Below, piece after piece: positions 44,358 through 56,412 of a stretch of 64,000 bases of DNA. This stretch comes from Chitinophaga sp. YR627 (GTDB lineage: Bacteria > Bacteroidota > Bacteroidia > Chitinophagales > Chitinophagaceae), in assembly GCF_900114995.1 (NCBI RefSeq), contig NZ_FOUX01000002.1:1302001-1366000 (forward strand). The letters are read 5' to 3'. The notes beneath the pieces were generated by a model that saw nothing but the letters and a program-made list of their open reading frames with translations, did not search any database and was not told the DNA's origin. Position 1 is the first letter of the stretch, and each line of letters begins with the position of its first letter. The translations under genes and the position numbers were made by a program.

Positions 44358-45779
44358 CTACGCGGTTTTTTGTGTCTTCATGGCCAGATAATACAACGGG
44401 AAACCAATAACAATGATCAATAAACCTAACAAAGCGTAGCTACTTTCAAACATCAGCAGTAATAACGCCAGTGCAGAAGCTACTACAATATAGATCATAG
44501 GTAATACAGGATAACCAAATGCCTTATAAGGACGCGGAATATCCGGACGCTTATTACGTAACACAAATATACCAGCAATTGTGATAACATAAAATATAAG
44601 TACGCCAAATATTACCATTGCCAGCAAATCATTGTATTTACCTGTCAGACAAAGCAACGAAGCCCACAGACATTGTATCCACAAACCATTTGCCGGTACA
44701 TTATACTCATTTAAATCGCCTGATTTCTTAAAGAACAGTCCATCCTGCGCCATTGTGTAATAGATACGTGCGCCTGCCAGGATCAGTCCATTGTTACAGC
44801 CGAAAGTAGATACCATGATCATCACAGCAATCACGTATGCGCCGCTGTTACCAAAGATCTGCTGTGCAGCAACTACTGCGACGCGGTCTTTGGCAGCGAA
44901 AGCGATGTCATGCATAGGCACTACTGCCAGATACATCAGGTTCGCGCTAACATATACGATCGTTACCAGTAATGTACCAAGGAAGAGTGCTCTCCCAATA
45001 TTTTTCTGTGGATTTTTAATTTCTGCCGCGATAAATGTGATGTTATTCCAGGCGTCACTACTGAACAGCGATCCCTTCATTGAGATGGCTACAGCACCAC
45101 ACAATGCCAGTCCTGACAGTAATGTGGTTGTTACCTGTCCGCCGTCCTGCGTAAGGCTTACAGCCTGCCAGGCGTTGGTCCAGTTAGCATTCCAGATCTC
45201 CTGTTTAGCTCCCAGCAGAAATCCGAAAATGATCAGTCCGAAGAGCGATAAGAGTTTTGCCAGTGTAAAAACTGTCTGAATGATCTTTCCATTTTTTATA
45301 CCACGTGTATTGATCCACGTTAGGAGTATAATAGATATGATGGCCACGATCTGTGCAGCGGAAATCTTCAGGAAACCAAGGTCCAGCAGATAATTCTCTT
45401 CACTGAATGCGGGAATTATATAAGAAGAGAACTTCGCAAAGGCGACCGCCACAGCAGCGATCGTACCGGTCTGGATGACGCTGAACTGTGTCCAGCCAAA
45501 CAGAAATGCGACCAGGGGATTATAAGCCTCGCGCAGGTAGACATACTGCCCTCCTGCTTTAGGGTACATACCAGACAACTCTCCGTAGCTTACAGCTGCG
45601 ATAATGGTAACGATACCGCCCAGTACCCACATAAGGGTTAGCCAGCCGGCAGAGCCCACATTACGTGTGATTTCCGCAGATACGAGGAAAACGCCAGAAC
45701 CTATCATAGAACCGGCAACGATCATGGTTGCGTCCAGCAGACTAAGACTGGGACGAAAAGCTGTGTTTTGGTTGTCCAT
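44358..45779 (-). CDS. APC-superfamily amino acid permease
   Basis: 473 residues with about 12 membrane helices. The first helix carries the APC signature TMIVAGSMIGSGVFLVSAEI, with glycine-rich unwinding at 22-28, followed by SYGELSGMYPKAGGQYVYLR and the later GARIYYTMAQDGLFFKKSG block. The closest look is to bacterial LAT/YfnA-type amino acid exchangers. The substrate cannot be fixed. It stands alone, insulated by a terminator upstream (45798-45826). Confidence 0.92.
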   Translation of the reverse strand: MDNQNTAFRPSLSLLDATMIVAGSMIGSGVFLVSAEITRNVGSAGWLTLMWVLGGIVTIIAAVSYGELSGMYPKAGGQYVYLREAYNPLVAFLFGWTQFSVIQTGTIAAVAVAFAKFSSYIIPAFSEENYLLDLGFLKISAAQIVAIISIILLTWINTRGIKNGKIIQTVFTLAKLLSLFGLIIFGFLLGAKQEIWNANWTNAWQAVSLTQDGGQVTTTLLSGLALCGAVAISMKGSLFSSDAWNNITFIAAEIKNPQKNIGRALFLGTLLVTIVYVSANLMYLAVVPMHDIAFAAKDRVAVVAAQQIFGNSGAYVIAVMIMVSTFGCNNGLILAGARIYYTMAQDGLFFKKSGDLNEYNVPANGLWIQCLWASLLCLTGKYNDLLAMVIFGVLIFYVITIAGIFVLRNKRPDIPRPYKAFGYPVLPMIYIVVASALALLLLMFESSYALLGLLIIVIGFPLYYLAMKTQKTA

Positions 45780-45793
45780 ACATCGAGGATTAC

Positions 45794-45826
45794 AAAAAAT
45801 CCCGCCTCAGTTTATGAGACGGGATT
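45794..45826 (-). terminator. Terminator of OmpH-like gene
   Basis: The arms AATCCCGCCTCA (45798-45809) and TGAGACGGGATT (45815-45826) pair with one mismatch around a 5-nt loop. Six A on the left give a U-run on the minus strand, so it ends the gene finishing at 45868, 42 nt away. Confidence 0.8.
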
Positions 45827-45867
45827 CCAAGATATATTATTTTCTAATGTTTTTGCTATAGCAACTA

Positions 45868-46491
45868 TTATTTTTTCTCAGATGCTTCTTTGCTGGCATC
45901 ATTTAGGCCCTTAATTACTTCAGTAGTAATGTCATACTTATCATCCTTGTATAAAACGTTGCTGGCGCCTGTACGGTAAGACAGGATATAGGCATAACGT
46001 TTATCAGCGTTGTATTTAGCCAGGAAGTCATTCAGTCTCTTCTGCAGCTCTTCGTTGAACTTATTCTCCTGTTCAGCATACTCAGAACGCATGTTCTGTG
46101 CTTTACCTTCCAGTTGCTGTTGTTTGCCGTACAAAGCACGCTGTGTTGCTTCGCCTTCTGCCTGTGTTACGGAGTTAGCATTTACACGACGCTGGAAATC
46201 AGCGGCCTCGTTCTGTAATGCGCGTGCGTTAGCATTTAATTCATTATCGATCGCCTGTTGTTTCTTCTCGAGTTCTGCTTTCTTTACTTTAAAATAGTCG
46301 TAGTGAGCTTCAACGGTATCGATATCCACATAAGCAATGATAAAGCCGCTATTAGAAGCAGCACCGCCATCTTTTGCAGCAGCCGCCGGGCTACCGGTAC
46401 CCTCATTTTTAGTCTGCTGACAAGCAATAAATGTTCCGGCTGTTAATACCGCTAATAATCCGCTTTTCACAAATTGTTTAGTAGTGCGCAT
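45868..46491 (-). CDS. OmpH/Skp-family lipoprotein
   Basis: 207 residues. Lipobox GTFIAC (Cys24), a Gly/Ala-rich linker, then the OmpH pattern: a short strand (FIIAYVDIDTVEAHYDYF), a long charged coiled coil at about 68-160 (KKAELEKKQQAIDNELNANA, EQENKFNEELQKRLNDFLAK) and a closing strand pair (YAYILSYRTGASNVLYKDD). Skp-like proteins chaperone unfolded outer-membrane proteins. Being lipid-anchored rather than soluble is common in Bacteroidota. Flanked by its own terminator. Confidence 0.9.
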   Translation of the reverse strand: MRTTKQFVKSGLLAVLTAGTFIACQQTKNEGTGSPAAAAKDGGAASNSGFIIAYVDIDTVEAHYDYFKVKKAELEKKQQAIDNELNANARALQNEAADFQRRVNANSVTQAEGEATQRALYGKQQQLEGKAQNMRSEYAEQENKFNEELQKRLNDFLAKYNADKRYAYILSYRTGASNVLYKDDKYDITTEVIKGLNDASKEASEKK

Positions 46492-46636
46492 GTTGTTGAG
46501 TGGATTTTGAATCCTTGAATACGTTTTAAATTTTGAACGGCTAAAATAAGGTTTTTAGATGATTATACTTAGTCCCTCTCTATCTTAACAACACTTTCAC
46601 ATATGAATTTTGCTACAGCCGTGATTATCAGACAAA

Positions 46637-47350
46637 CTAATGTATAAATGTGGCGATTTTAAACGAATCTGCCTTCAATGCATTCCCATAGCCGATAAAG
46701 GTGTATTCTTTCCGTTCATCTACCTGGAAAGCCTGTCCATTCCCATTGAGCGAGAGCGTAGAGTCCGGGTAAGTTACCACCAGGGAGTGTGGTCCGATAG
46801 GTACATCCACGAAATCAGTCGCCGCCAGATAGCTGAGACGGCGGAAATAGCGGGCTGTATCCTGCCTGGTATCTGAAGTTGTAAAGGTCTTGATATCTAT
46901 TGTCAGTCTGCTGGAGCGATTGATATAGGAATCGCTCAGGTTGATATAACGCATTCTGCCCAAACCGGCACGGGTACCTCCCAGCGCGTCTTCTACCAGA
47001 AGGGCCTGTGGGTTATTGCTATTATCAAGTGACAGGAATACGGAGTAATAATGCCCGTTGCGGAGACTGATCTGACCACTTACATAAGGCGAATTAGGTT
47101 GACCCGCCAGGCGTATCAGCAGATTATAGCGTTTTGCCTCAAAGGCATGATAACCAGAGCTCTCTCCATAGGCCAGATCCGTGGTCATTGTCATAGTATC
47201 GATCAGTACGTCAAACAGTTTACCTGGCACTGCCTGAAATACATTGATGTTGGAACTGGTAACAGGTATCGATTCATCACTATTCTTATTACAGGCGAAA
47301 ATACCTGCGGTGACGAGTATTAACAATAAACAATAACGCCAGTGCTTCAT
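46637..47350 (-). CDS. DUF4397-domain lipoprotein
   Basis: The start is set at the ATG at 47350 (237 residues), just before MKHWRYCLLLILVTAGIFAC; the ATG at 47359 adds only MII. The lipobox Cys is residue 20. The DUF4397 pattern is visible as NINVFQAVPGKLFDVLIDT, LAYGESSGYHAFEAKRYNLL and ISLRNGHYYSVFLS. These are secreted beta-domains without known activity. A TAACTTTC box lies about 25 nt upstream. It is separated from rpoC by the rpoC terminator and from ompH by 145 bases in which I see nothing. Confidence 0.82.
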   Translation of the reverse strand: MKHWRYCLLLILVTAGIFACNKNSDESIPVTSSNINVFQAVPGKLFDVLIDTMTMTTDLAYGESSGYHAFEAKRYNLLIRLAGQPNSPYVSGQISLRNGHYYSVFLSLDNSNNPQALLVEDALGGTRAGLGRMRYINLSDSYINRSSRLTIDIKTFTTSDTRQDTARYFRRLSYLAATDFVDVPIGPHSLVVTYPDSTLSLNGNGQAFQVDERKEYTFIGYGNALKADSFKIATFIH

Positions 47351-47392
47351 AATAATCATCCGGTGATTTTAATTGGCCGAAAGTTACACGTA

Positions 47393-47429
47393 AAAAAAAT
47401 GTCCCGACGTGATGCCGGGACATTTTTTT
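47393..47429. terminator. Terminator of rpoC (bidirectional)
   Basis: The arms AAAAAAATGTCCCG and CGGGACATTTTTTT form a perfect stem around a 9-nt loop. It lies 20 nt after the rpoC stop on the minus strand and ends the ribosomal protein/RNA polymerase transcript. Confidence 0.9.
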
Positions 47430-47449
47430 TATACATGAGTGTATCTGTT

Positions 47450-50400
47450 CTATTCTTCTTCGTCAAACTGGAACACTTCTTTAGAAGAGGCCAGGATGTC
47501 GTATTCTTCTTTCGAACCTACGATCATGTTTTCGAACTCACGCAGACCAGTACCTGCAGGGATCAGGTGACCGGTGATCACATTCTCTTTCAGGCCAAGC
47601 ATGTCATCGATCTTACCGTTGATGGCAGCAGAAGACAGTACTTTGGTTGTTTCCTGGAAGGATGCGGCAGAGATCCAGCTGTGAGTACCCAGGGACGCTT
47701 TCGTGATACCCTGTAACAGCGGGCTGGAGGTAGCCGGTTTCGCATCGCGGAATTCCACCAGTTTTTTATCTGCGCGGCGCAGCAGGGAGTTTTCTTCCCT
47801 TACCTGACGCAGGGTAACGATCTGACCAGCTTTAAGAGAGCCGGAGTCACCAGCTTCGGTAACTACCTTCTTATCGAAGATATGATCGTTTTCCTCAAAG
47901 AATTCGAATTTATCGGTAGTGTCACCTTCCAGGAAGCGGGTATCGCCCGGATCCTCGATGTTCACTTTACGCATCATCTGACGTACGATTACCTCGATGT
48001 GCTTGTCGTTGATCTTCACACCCTGTAAGCGGTATACCTCCTGGATCTCATTTACCAGGTATTCCTGTACTGCAAACGGTCCTTTGATGGACAGGATGTC
48101 AGCCGGAGTGATAGAACCATCAGACAGTGCAGTACCTGCTTTCACGAAGTCACCGTCCTGCACCAGGATGTGACGTGTCAATGGCACCAGGTATTTCTTG
48201 ATGTGACCTTCACGGCTTTCGATGATGATCTCACGGTTACCACGTTTGATGTTACCGAATGCTACCACACCATCGATCTCAGATACGATAGCGGGGTTGC
48301 TTGGGTTACGTGCTTCAAACAGCTCAGTTACACGTGGCAGACCACCCGTGATATCTCTCAGTTTACCGAGGATACGTGGGATCTTCACGATTACCTGACC
48401 TGCTCTCACCGCTTCACCTTCTTCGATAACGATGTGGGAACCTACTGGTAAGTTGTAAGATTTCACCTCTTTATTACCATCTACATAGATAGACGGGATC
48501 TTGTTCTTGTCTTTGGTTTCGATAACCACTTTCTCACGGTGACCGGTCTGTTCGTCAGCCTCTTCACGGAAGGTGATACCTTCAATGATAGCGTCAAAAC
48601 GGATCGCACCTGCGATTTCGGATACGATAACGGCGTTGTATGGATCCCATGTACAGATGGTGTCACCTTTTGCAACTTTCTGTCCGTCTTTCACCAGCAG
48701 TGTAGAACCGTAAGGAATGTTGTTTGTGATCAGTAATCTGTCATTTTTCACGTCCACGATACGTAATTCACCGGTACGGCCAATTACCACCTGCACTTTT
48801 TCACCTTCGTTGTTTTCGTATGTAGTGGTACGCAGACCGTCGAACTGCACTGTACCATCGAATTTAGCCTGTAAGCCGGTTTCAACAGATGTAGAACCAG
48901 CCACACCACCCACGTGGAAGGTACGGAGGGTCAACTGAGTACCAGGTTCACCGATGGACTGTGCTGCGATGATACCAACTGCATCACCACGCTGGGTAAT
49001 ATAACCCGTAGCGAGGTTTTTACCGTAACATTTCACGCACACACCTCTGCGGCTTTCGCAGGTCAGTACGGAACGGATTTCAACGGTATCGATCGCGCTG
49101 TCTTCGATACGGTGAGCGATATCTTCAGTGATCTGAGCACCTGCTTCAACGATCAGCTCCTCTGTATGAGGATCGAATACGTCGTGCAGTGAAGTACGGC
49201 CGAGGATACGGTCATACAGTGGCTCAACCACCTCTTCATTATCTTTCAGTGCGGAAGTCGCAATACCACGCAGGGTACCACAATCTTCTTCATTGATTAC
49301 AACATCCTGTGCAACGTCCACCAGACGACGGGTCAGGTAACCTGCATCCGCCGTTTTCAGTGCCGTATCCGCAAGACCCTTACGGGCACCGTGCGTAGAG
49401 ATGAAGTATTCCAATACGTTCAGACCATCTTTAAAGTTGGACAGGATCGGGTTTTCGATGATCTCTGAACCGGTAGATCCACTCTTACGCGGTTTAGCCA
49501 TCAGACCTCTCAAACCAGCCAGCTGTTTAATCTGCTGTTTGGAACCACGCGCACCGGAGTCAAGCATCATGTATACAGAGTTGAAGCCCTGTTTGTCATT
49601 TGCCAGTTCACGGATCAGCGTTTCTGTTACTTTGGTATCCACACGAGACCAGATATCGATGATCTGGTTATAACGTTCGTTATTCGTGATCAGACCCATG
49701 TTATAGTTATCCCATACTTCGTCAACTTCGCTGGCAGCACCATCGATCATGTGCTGTTTCACCTCTGGGATGATCAGGTCATTGATGTTGAAGGACAGAC
49801 CACCACGGAATGCAGTACGGAAACCAAGCTGTTTGATATCATCCAGGAACTTCGCAGTTTTAGGGATATCAGTGTACTTGATGATGTCACCGATGATTTC
49901 ACGCAGTGATTTCTTTGTCAGCAGTGCGTTCACATAACCAGCTTCTTTTGGAACGTGCTGGTTAAAGATCACACGACCTACGGTTGTTTCGATCAGTTTA
50001 TTCTCCAGTTCATCCTTTTCGTTACGAACATTTGCTTTTACGCGGATGTTCGCATGCAGATTTACTCTCTGCTCGTTGTAAGCGATGATTACTTCTTCCG
50101 CAGAATAGAAGGCTTTACCTTCACCTTCTACTTTTTCAGTAGGAGTAGATTTCTTGCCTTTAGTGATGTAGTACAGACCCAAGACCATGTCCTGTGAAGG
50201 CAGGGTGATTGGCGTACCATTCTGCGGGTTAAGAATGTTATGTGAAGACAGCATCAGCAACTGTGCTTCCAGTATCGCAGCATTGCTCAGCGGTACGTGC
50301 ACAGCCATCTGGTCACCGTCAAAGTCGGCGTTGAACGCAGAACACACCAGTGGGTGGAGCTGGATCGCTTTACCTTCCACCAGTTTAGGCTGGAATGCCT

Positions 50401-51745
50401 GAATAGACAGACGGTGGAGGGTCGGAGCACGGTTAAGCATTACCGGGTGTCCTTTCAGTACGTTTTCCAGGATATCCCAAACTACTGCTTCCTTTCTGTC
50501 AACCAGCTTTTTCGCTGATTTCACCGTTTTCACGATACCTCTTTCGATCAGCTTACGGATGATGAACGGTTTAAACAGTTCAGCAGCCATATCTTTCGGC
50601 AGACCACACTCATGCAGTTTCAGTTCAGGACCTACGACGATAACGGAACGACCGGAGTAGTCCACACGTTTACCTAACAGGTTCTGACGGAAACGACCTT
50701 GTTTACCTTTCAGTACGTCAGACAGGGATTTCAGTGCACGACCACCTTCTGCCTTCACCGCATTTGATTTACGGGAGTTATCGAAGAGGGAGTCAACTGC
50801 TTCCTGCAGCATACGTTTTTCGTTACGTAAGATCACCTCTGGCGCCTTGATCTCGATCAGACGTTTCAGACGGTTGTTACGGATGATCACCCTGCGGTAC
50901 AGGTCGTTCAGGTCAGAAGACGCGAAACGGCCACCGTCCAATGGAACTAACGGACGCAGTTCTGGTGGTACTACAGGGATGTATTGCATTACCATCCATT
51001 CAGGACGGTTTTCAACACGACCATTTGCTTCACGGAAAGCTTCCACCACGCTCAGACGTTTCAGCGCTTCCGCTTTACGTTGCTGGCTGGTTTCAGTTGC
51101 CGCCTGGTTACGCAGCTGGTAAGAAAGGCTATCCAGATCGATTCTGGCCAGCATCATTTCTACCGCTTCAGCACCCATTTTAGCGATGAACTTGTTTGGA
51201 TCCTCGTCAGGCAACAGCTGGTTGTCTTTCGGCAGGGTATCCAGTATATCAAGATATTCTTCTTCAGTTAACAGATCGCCATAGTTCAGGCCTTTCTCCT
51301 GCTTAGCGCCTGCCTGTATGATCACGTACCTTTCGTAGTAAACGATGGTTTCGAGTTTTTTAGAACTCATACCCAGCAGGTAACCGATCTTATTTGGCAA
51401 TGATTTGAAGTACCAGATGTGAACAACAGGCACAACCAGACGGATGTGACCCATTCTTTCGCGACGTACTTTTTTCTCAGTTACCTCCACACCGCAACGG
51501 TCGCACACGATACCCTTATAACGGATACGTTTGTATTTTCCGCAATAGCACTCATAGTCCTTTACGGGGCCGAAGATCCTTTCACAGAATAAACCATCAC
51601 GCTCCGGCTTGTAAGTACGGTAGTTGATGGTTTCCGGCTTCAGCACTTCCCCGTATGAGCGCTCCAGGATTGAATCCGGAGAAGCCAGACTGATGGTAAT
51701 GCTGCTAAAGTTTGATTTAGGACGATTTTCTTTCTTGATGGCCAT
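47450..51745 (-). CDS. rpoC: DNA-directed RNA polymerase beta' subunit
   Basis: 1431 residues, the usual length for the phylum. The N-terminal zinc ribbon is visible as [19 protein letters not shown] near 70-90. The catalytic Mg-binding motif NADFDGDQM sits near 468-476. The second zinc site [11 protein letters not shown] and the trigger-loop/secondary-channel region ([20 protein letters not shown]) lie in the C-terminal half. With RpoB it forms the active centre of RNA polymerase. It lies 144 nt after rpoB; that gap contains a strong hairpin. Confidence 0.99.
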   Translation of the reverse strand: MAIKKENRPKSNFSSITISLASPDSILERSYGEVLKPETINYRTYKPERDGLFCERIFGPVKDYECYCGKYKRIRYKGIVCDRCGVEVTEKKVRRERMGHIRLVVPVVHIWYFKSLPNKIGYLLGMSSKKLETIVYYERYVIIQAGAKQEKGLNYGDLLTEEEYLDILDTLPKDNQLLPDEDPNKFIAKMGAEAVEMMLARIDLDSLSYQLRNQAATETSQQRKAEALKRLSVVEAFREANGRVENRPEWMVMQYIPVVPPELRPLVPLDGGRFASSDLNDLYRRVIIRNNRLKRLIEIKAPEVILRNEKRMLQEAVDSLFDNSRKSNAVKAEGGRALKSLSDVLKGKQGRFRQNLLGKRVDYSGRSVIVVGPELKLHECGLPKDMAAELFKPFIIRKLIERGIVKTVKSAKKLVDRKEAVVWDILENVLKGHPVMLNRAPTLHRLSIQAFQPKLVEGKAIQLHPLVCSAFNADFDGDQMAVHVPLSNAAILEAQLLMLSSHNILNPQNGTPITLPSQDMVLGLYYITKGKKSTPTEKVEGEGKAFYSAEEVIIAYNEQRVNLHANIRVKANVRNEKDELENKLIETTVGRVIFNQHVPKEAGYVNALLTKKSLREIIGDIIKYTDIPKTAKFLDDIKQLGFRTAFRGGLSFNINDLIIPEVKQHMIDGAASEVDEVWDNYNMGLITNNERYNQIIDIWSRVDTKVTETLIRELANDKQGFNSVYMMLDSGARGSKQQIKQLAGLRGLMAKPRKSGSTGSEIIENPILSNFKDGLNVLEYFISTHGARKGLADTALKTADAGYLTRRLVDVAQDVVINEEDCGTLRGIATSALKDNEEVVEPLYDRILGRTSLHDVFDPHTEELIVEAGAQITEDIAHRIEDSAIDTVEIRSVLTCESRRGVCVKCYGKNLATGYITQRGDAVGIIAAQSIGEPGTQLTLRTFHVGGVAGSTSVETGLQAKFDGTVQFDGLRTTTYENNEGEKVQVVIGRTGELRIVDVKNDRLLITNNIPYGSTLLVKDGQKVAKGDTICTWDPYNAVIVSEIAGAIRFDAIIEGITFREEADEQTGHREKVVIETKDKNKIPSIYVDGNKEVKSYNLPVGSHIVIEEGEAVRAGQVIVKIPRILGKLRDITGGLPRVTELFEARNPSNPAIVSEIDGVVAFGNIKRGNREIIIESREGHIKKYLVPLTRHILVQDGDFVKAGTALSDGSITPADILSIKGPFAVQEYLVNEIQEVYRLQGVKINDKHIEVIVRQMMRKVNIEDPGDTRFLEGDTTDKFEFFEENDHIFDKKVVTEAGDSGSLKAGQIVTLRQVREENSLLRRADKKLVEFRDAKPATSSPLLQGITKASLGTHSWISAASFQETTKVLSSAAINGKIDDMLGLKENVITGHLIPAGTGLREFENMIVGSKEEYDILASSKEVFQFDEEE

Positions 51746-51833
51746 TGTATGTTGTTTAAAGAAAATTCACATGTAATTCAGTGCGCGGGTCATAGACTTG
51801 TCCATGGACCGTGTCTGACTATCTAAAGCCTAA

Positions 51834-51871
51834 GGCCCATAGTCCCAGGCGATTGCCAGGGACTATGGACC
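51834..51871. repeat. Palindromic hairpin in rpoB-rpoC spacer
   Basis: The arms GGCCCATAGTCCCAGG (51834-51849) and CCAGGGACTATGGACC (51856-51871) pair over 16 positions with two mismatches around a 6-nt loop. The same 144-nt spacer has related words TCCATGGACC (51801-51810) and TTATGGAC (51878-51885). There is no U-run, so it is not an ordinary terminator. It looks like a copy of a dispersed intergenic palindrome or an mRNA processing or stability element. Confidence 0.65.
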
Positions 51872-51889
51872 ATCACTTATGGACAAATA

Positions 51890-54800
51890 TTAATCAAATT
51901 TCAAATCCAGACCCAGACCGCGAAGTTCATGTATCAATACATTGAAGGACTCCGGTACGCCTGCTTTTGGTATGTTATCGCCTTTAACGATAGACTCATA
52001 TGCTTTGGCACGGCCTACAATGTCATCAGACTTAATGGTTAACAGTTCCTGCAGGATATTGGATGCTCCATATGCTTCCAGTGCCCACACCTCCATCTCA
52101 CCAAAACGCTGACCACCGAACTGCGCCTTACCACCCAACGGCTGTTGTGTAATGAGACTGTACGGTCCGATAGAACGGGCGTGCATTTTGTCATCAACCA
52201 TGTGGCTCAGTTTCAGCATGTAGATAACACCCACGGTAGCTTTCTGGTGGAAACGCTCACCGGTTTCGCCATCATACAGGTAAGTATGGCCAAAGCTTGG
52301 TAAACCAGCTTCGTCAATATATCCAGCTATTTCTTCAGTAGTAGCACCGTCGAAGATAGGTGTCGCGAATCTTATACCGAGTTTCAGACCAGCCCAACCC
52401 AGTACAGTTTCGTAAATCTGACCAAGGTTCATACGGGATGGTACGCCCAATGGGTTCAGTACGATATCTACCGGTGTACCATCTTCCAGGAATGGCATGT
52501 CCTCATCACGAACGATCTTGGCAACGATACCCTTGTTACCGTGACGTCCCGCCATCTTATCACCCACTTTCAGCTTACGTTTGCTAGCCAGGTAAACCTT
52601 CGCCAGTTTCAGTACGCCTGCTGGTAACTCATCACCAATTGAGATGTTGAACTTCTCACGTTTGTAACGTCCGAGTTCTTCATTGTACTTGATGTTGTAG
52701 TTGTGCAACAGTGTGTTGATCTGATCGTTGGTTACCTCATCGGTAGTCCAGCCGAGCGGATTCACGTTCTGGAAATCGATGTTCGCCAGGTTCTTGGAAG
52801 AGAATTTAGATCCTTTGGAGATCAGTACTTCACCGTAAGTGTTGGTGATACCCTGAGAAGTTTTATCCTTCAGGAGTGTCAGCAATTTACCCATGAGTAC
52901 TTCCAGCAGGTCTTCTTCATTCTTCTGGTGTACTTTTTCCAGTTTCTCCAGTGCCGCTTTTTCACGGGTTTTGGAGTTCTTATCTTTCTTAGCGCGGCTG
53001 AACAATTTCTTGTCGATCACCACACCTTCTGTGCTTGGAGGTGCCTTCAGGGAAGCATCTTTCGCATCAGAAGCCTTGTCACCGAAGATCGCACGAAGCA
53101 ATTTTTCTTCAGGAGAAGGATCAGATTCACCACGAGGAGTGATCTTACCGATCAGGATGTCACCTTCTTTGATGTGTGCACCAACGCGGATGATACCGTT
53201 CTGATCCAGATCTTTGGTTGCTTCCTCACTTACGTTTGGAATATCTGGTGTCAGTTCTTCTTCACCCAGTTTAGTATCACGTACTTCCAATTCGTATTCA
53301 TCGATGTGGATAGAGGTGAAGAGGTCTTCACGTCCTACACGCTCAGAGATTACGATCGCATCCTCGAAGTTGTAACCTTTCCATGGCATGAACGCCACTT
53401 TCATGTTACGACCCAGTGCCAATTCACCACCACGTGTAGCGTAACCTTCTGTGAGGAAGTCGCCAAACACGAGCTGCTGCCCTTTCTTCACTGCAGGACG
53501 CAGGTTGATACAGGTGCTCTGGTTGGTTTTAACGAATTTGGTCAGCTGATATATTTTCAGGTCATCCTCAAAGGAAACCAGTTTCTGCATTTCATCACGT
53601 TCGTAACGAACATGAATTTCGTTTGCATCCACAAACTCAACCACACCTTTACCTTCAGAAGTGATCTGCAGACGGGAGTCGCGTGCAGCCTTTCCTTCCA
53701 GACCGGTACCTACGATAGGCACCTGTGGGTTGATCAATGGTACTGCCTGACGTTGCATGTTCGATCCCATCAACGCACGGTTGGCGTCATCATGCTCGAG
53801 GAACGGAATCAGGGAAGCACTCAGACCAACGATCTGGTTAGGTGCAACGTCCATGTATTCCACTTCTTCTCTGTCCAGGATAGGGAAGTCACCGGTTTCA
53901 CGGGATTTCACCTTATCATTTACAAAGTGACCTTCTTCATCAAGTGGTGCGTTTGCCTGTGCGATCTTCACGGAATCTTCTTCTTCAGCGCTCAGGAAGC
54001 GTACATTATCCATGTCAACTTTACCCTCGTTCACCTTACGGTAAGGAGTTTCGATAAAGCCCATGTCATTTACTTTCGCGTGTACGCAAAGTGTAGAGAT
54101 CAGACCGATGTTCGGACCTTCCGGTGTTTCGATAGTACAGAGACGGCCGTAGTGGCTATAGTGTACGTCACGCACCTCGAAACCTGCTCTTTCACGGCTA
54201 AGACCGCCGGGACCGAGGGCGGAGATACGACGCTTGTGCGTGATCTCAGACAGCGGGTTGGTCTGATCCAGGAACTGGCTCAGCTGGCTGGTACCGAAGA
54301 AGGAGTTGATTACAGAAGAAAGTGTTCTTGCATTGATCAGATCTACCGGCGTAAATACCTCGTTATCGCGAACGTTCATTCTCTCACGGATGGTACGGGC
54401 CATACGGGCCAGACCAACACCAAACTGCGCATATAACTGTTCGCCCACGGTACGCACCCTACGGTTACTCAGGTGATCGATATCATCGATCTCCGCTTTA
54501 CTGTTGGTGAGCTGTACCAGGTATTTAATGATCGCGATGATGTCTTCCTTGGTCAACACTTTCATGTTGAGCGGCGTAGGCAGACCGAGTTTTCTGTTGA
54601 TCTTATAACGGCCAACATCACCCAGGTCATAACGTTTGTCAGAGAAGAACAATTTATCGATGATACCCCTTGCTGTTTCATCATCCGGCGCATCGGCACC
54701 ACGCAATTGGCGGTAGATGTGCTGAACGGCTTCCAGTTCGGAGTTAGATGTATCTTTATTTAAAGTATTGTAGATAATTGAGAAGTCGCCGCTCACCTCT

Positions 54801-55699
54801 TCTTTCTGCACGAACACGCTTTTCACGCCCATATCCACGATGGTTTCGATATTCGCTTCATCGAGGATACTATCACGCTCGAGCATGATCTCATTACGTT
54901 CAATGCTCACCACCTCACCGGTATCTTCATCTACGAAATCTTCCACCCAGCTTCTGAGTACGCGTGCACCCAGCTTCTTACCGGCGTATTTTTCCAGGCT
55001 CTTCTTATCTGCTTTCACCTCGTCAGCCATTCCGAAGAGCTGGAGGATATCTTTATCTGTCTCGTAGCCGATCGCACGCAGAAGGGTAGTTACAGGGAAC
55101 TTCTTCTTACGGTCGATGTAAGCATACATTACGTTGTTAATGTCGGTTGCAAACTCCATCCAGGCCCCTTTGAACGGAATCACCCTTGCAGAGTAGATTT
55201 TCGTACCGTTTGGATGTATGGATTGTCCGAAGAATACACCAGGAGAACGGTGGAGCTGTGATACTACCACGCGCTCTGCGCCATTGATCACGAATGTACC
55301 TCTAGGCGTCATGTAGGGTATATTCCCGAGGAATACATCCTGCACAATCGTCTGGAAGTCAACGTGTTCCTCATCGTTACAGCTCAGGCGTAATTTAGCC
55401 TTCAGCGGTACAGAATAGGTAAGCCCACGTTCAATACATTCCTCGATCGTATATCGCGGAGGGTCTACAAAGTAATCGAGAAACTCCAGATTGAAGATAT
55501 TGCGGGTATCTGTAATCGGGAAGTTTTCTTTGAATACTTTAAAAAGGCCTTCATTGTTACGTTTGTCTGGTGTGGTTTCTAACTGGAAGAAATCCTTGAA
55601 AGATTGGATTTGGATAGCCAACAGATCCGGTGTCTCAGTAACTTGTTTGATCTTTCCAAAATTTACTCTTTCGTTTGCTTGGGCTTTTTTTAGAGACAT
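51890..55699 (-). CDS. rpoB: DNA-directed RNA polymerase beta subunit
   Basis: 1269 residues. The rifampicin pocket near 463-497 reads [20 protein letters not shown] followed by [10 protein letters not shown]; the Asp, His and Ser positions linked to rifampicin resistance carry the sensitive-type residues. The C-terminal block [15 protein letters not shown] and the closing GLGLDLKFD match the family. It forms the beta pincer of RNA polymerase. It follows rplL after a 245-base gap that holds an attenuator-like hairpin. Confidence 0.99.
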   Translation of the reverse strand: MSLKKAQANERVNFGKIKQVTETPDLLAIQIQSFKDFFQLETTPDKRNNEGLFKVFKENFPITDTRNIFNLEFLDYFVDPPRYTIEECIERGLTYSVPLKAKLRLSCNDEEHVDFQTIVQDVFLGNIPYMTPRGTFVINGAERVVVSQLHRSPGVFFGQSIHPNGTKIYSARVIPFKGAWMEFATDINNVMYAYIDRKKKFPVTTLLRAIGYETDKDILQLFGMADEVKADKKSLEKYAGKKLGARVLRSWVEDFVDEDTGEVVSIERNEIMLERDSILDEANIETIVDMGVKSVFVQKEEVSGDFSIIYNTLNKDTSNSELEAVQHIYRQLRGADAPDDETARGIIDKLFFSDKRYDLGDVGRYKINRKLGLPTPLNMKVLTKEDIIAIIKYLVQLTNSKAEIDDIDHLSNRRVRTVGEQLYAQFGVGLARMARTIRERMNVRDNEVFTPVDLINARTLSSVINSFFGTSQLSQFLDQTNPLSEITHKRRISALGPGGLSRERAGFEVRDVHYSHYGRLCTIETPEGPNIGLISTLCVHAKVNDMGFIETPYRKVNEGKVDMDNVRFLSAEEEDSVKIAQANAPLDEEGHFVNDKVKSRETGDFPILDREEVEYMDVAPNQIVGLSASLIPFLEHDDANRALMGSNMQRQAVPLINPQVPIVGTGLEGKAARDSRLQITSEGKGVVEFVDANEIHVRYERDEMQKLVSFEDDLKIYQLTKFVKTNQSTCINLRPAVKKGQQLVFGDFLTEGYATRGGELALGRNMKVAFMPWKGYNFEDAIVISERVGREDLFTSIHIDEYELEVRDTKLGEEELTPDIPNVSEEATKDLDQNGIIRVGAHIKEGDILIGKITPRGESDPSPEEKLLRAIFGDKASDAKDASLKAPPSTEGVVIDKKLFSRAKKDKNSKTREKAALEKLEKVHQKNEEDLLEVLMGKLLTLLKDKTSQGITNTYGEVLISKGSKFSSKNLANIDFQNVNPLGWTTDEVTNDQINTLLHNYNIKYNEELGRYKREKFNISIGDELPAGVLKLAKVYLASKRKLKVGDKMAGRHGNKGIVAKIVRDEDMPFLEDGTPVDIVLNPLGVPSRMNLGQIYETVLGWAGLKLGIRFATPIFDGATTEEIAGYIDEAGLPSFGHTYLYDGETGERFHQKATVGVIYMLKLSHMVDDKMHARSIGPYSLITQQPLGGKAQFGGQRFGEMEVWALEAYGASNILQELLTIKSDDIVGRAKAYESIVKGDNIPKAGVPESFNVLIHELRGLGLDLKFD

Positions 55700-55887
55700 A
55701 TTCGAAGTTAGCAGTTATATTAACTTATATAATATTGTGAAGTAAATCACAACATGAATCGGGGAAATTAAGACATCTTTGCCAAATACCCTCAAAATTT
55801 CTGTCTTCGCTTGTTGTGTCAGACTCCACCGTCCTGGTGATTTCCTCTTATTGACGCTCCAAAAAGACACTTTCCCAAAGGGAAGAA

Positions 55888-55916
55888 GGCCAAAAGTGCC
55901 AGAAGCACTTTTGACC
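55888..55916 (-). promoter_or_regulatory. Attenuator-like hairpin between rplL and rpoB
   Basis: The arms GGCCAAAAGTGC and GCACTTTTGACC form a 12-bp stem (one G-U pair in the minus-strand RNA) with a 5-nt loop, 28 nt after the rplL stop. A small TTCCC-AAA-GGGAA palindrome follows, but no long U-run. Its place matches the partial terminators that lower rpoBC relative to rplJL in other bacteria; that role is inferred. Confidence 0.55.
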
Positions 55917-55944
55917 TTTATAAAGAGGTATCTTTAAGCAAAGA

Positions 55945-56316
55945 CTACTGAATTTCAACTTCAGCACCAGCTTCTGTCAGCTTAGCTTTCAGATCTTCTG
56001 CTTCAGCTTTAGAAACGCCTTCTTTCAGAGGCTTAGGAGCACCGTCTACCAGTTCCTTAGCTTCTTTCAGACCAAGACCAGTCAGGTCTTTAACGATCTT
56101 AACTACGTTCAGTTTGCTAGCACCTGCATTTTTCAGGATAACGTTGAAGGCAGTTTTCTCTTCAGCAGCAGCTGCGCCACCACCATCATTAGAAACTACA
56201 ACTGCAGCAGCAGCTGGTTCGATGCCATACTCGCTTTTCAGAAAATCTGCGAGTTCCTGAACTTCCTTAACAGTTAAACCTACTAATTGTTCGGCTAATG
56301 CTTTAACGTCTGCCAT
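55945..56316 (-). CDS. rplL: 50S ribosomal protein L7/L12
   Basis: 123 residues. The N-terminal dimerisation part ([26 protein letters not shown]) is joined by an Ala/Gly-rich hinge (about 36-52) to the C-terminal domain ([40 protein letters not shown]) that recruits translation factors to the ribosomal stalk. It follows rplJ after 96 bases, co-directional. Confidence 0.98.
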   Translation of the reverse strand: MADVKALAEQLVGLTVKEVQELADFLKSEYGIEPAAAAVVVSNDGGGAAAAEEKTAFNVILKNAGASKLNVVKIVKDLTGLGLKEAKELVDGAPKPLKEGVSKAEAEDLKAKLTEAGAEVEIQ

Positions 56317-56412
56317 TGTATAGTGTTTTTAAGAATTTTAAGTATTGAATTTTTTTATATTGTGACTTGGAAGCCATTGTTATTATGTAAGCCCGTAGAG
56401 GCTTTTAGCTGA

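Noticed and set aside
52703..54436. 577-codon plus-strand open frame
   Set aside because: Antisense of rpoB; composition rich in Phe, His and Thr from reversed codons, and no family resemblance.
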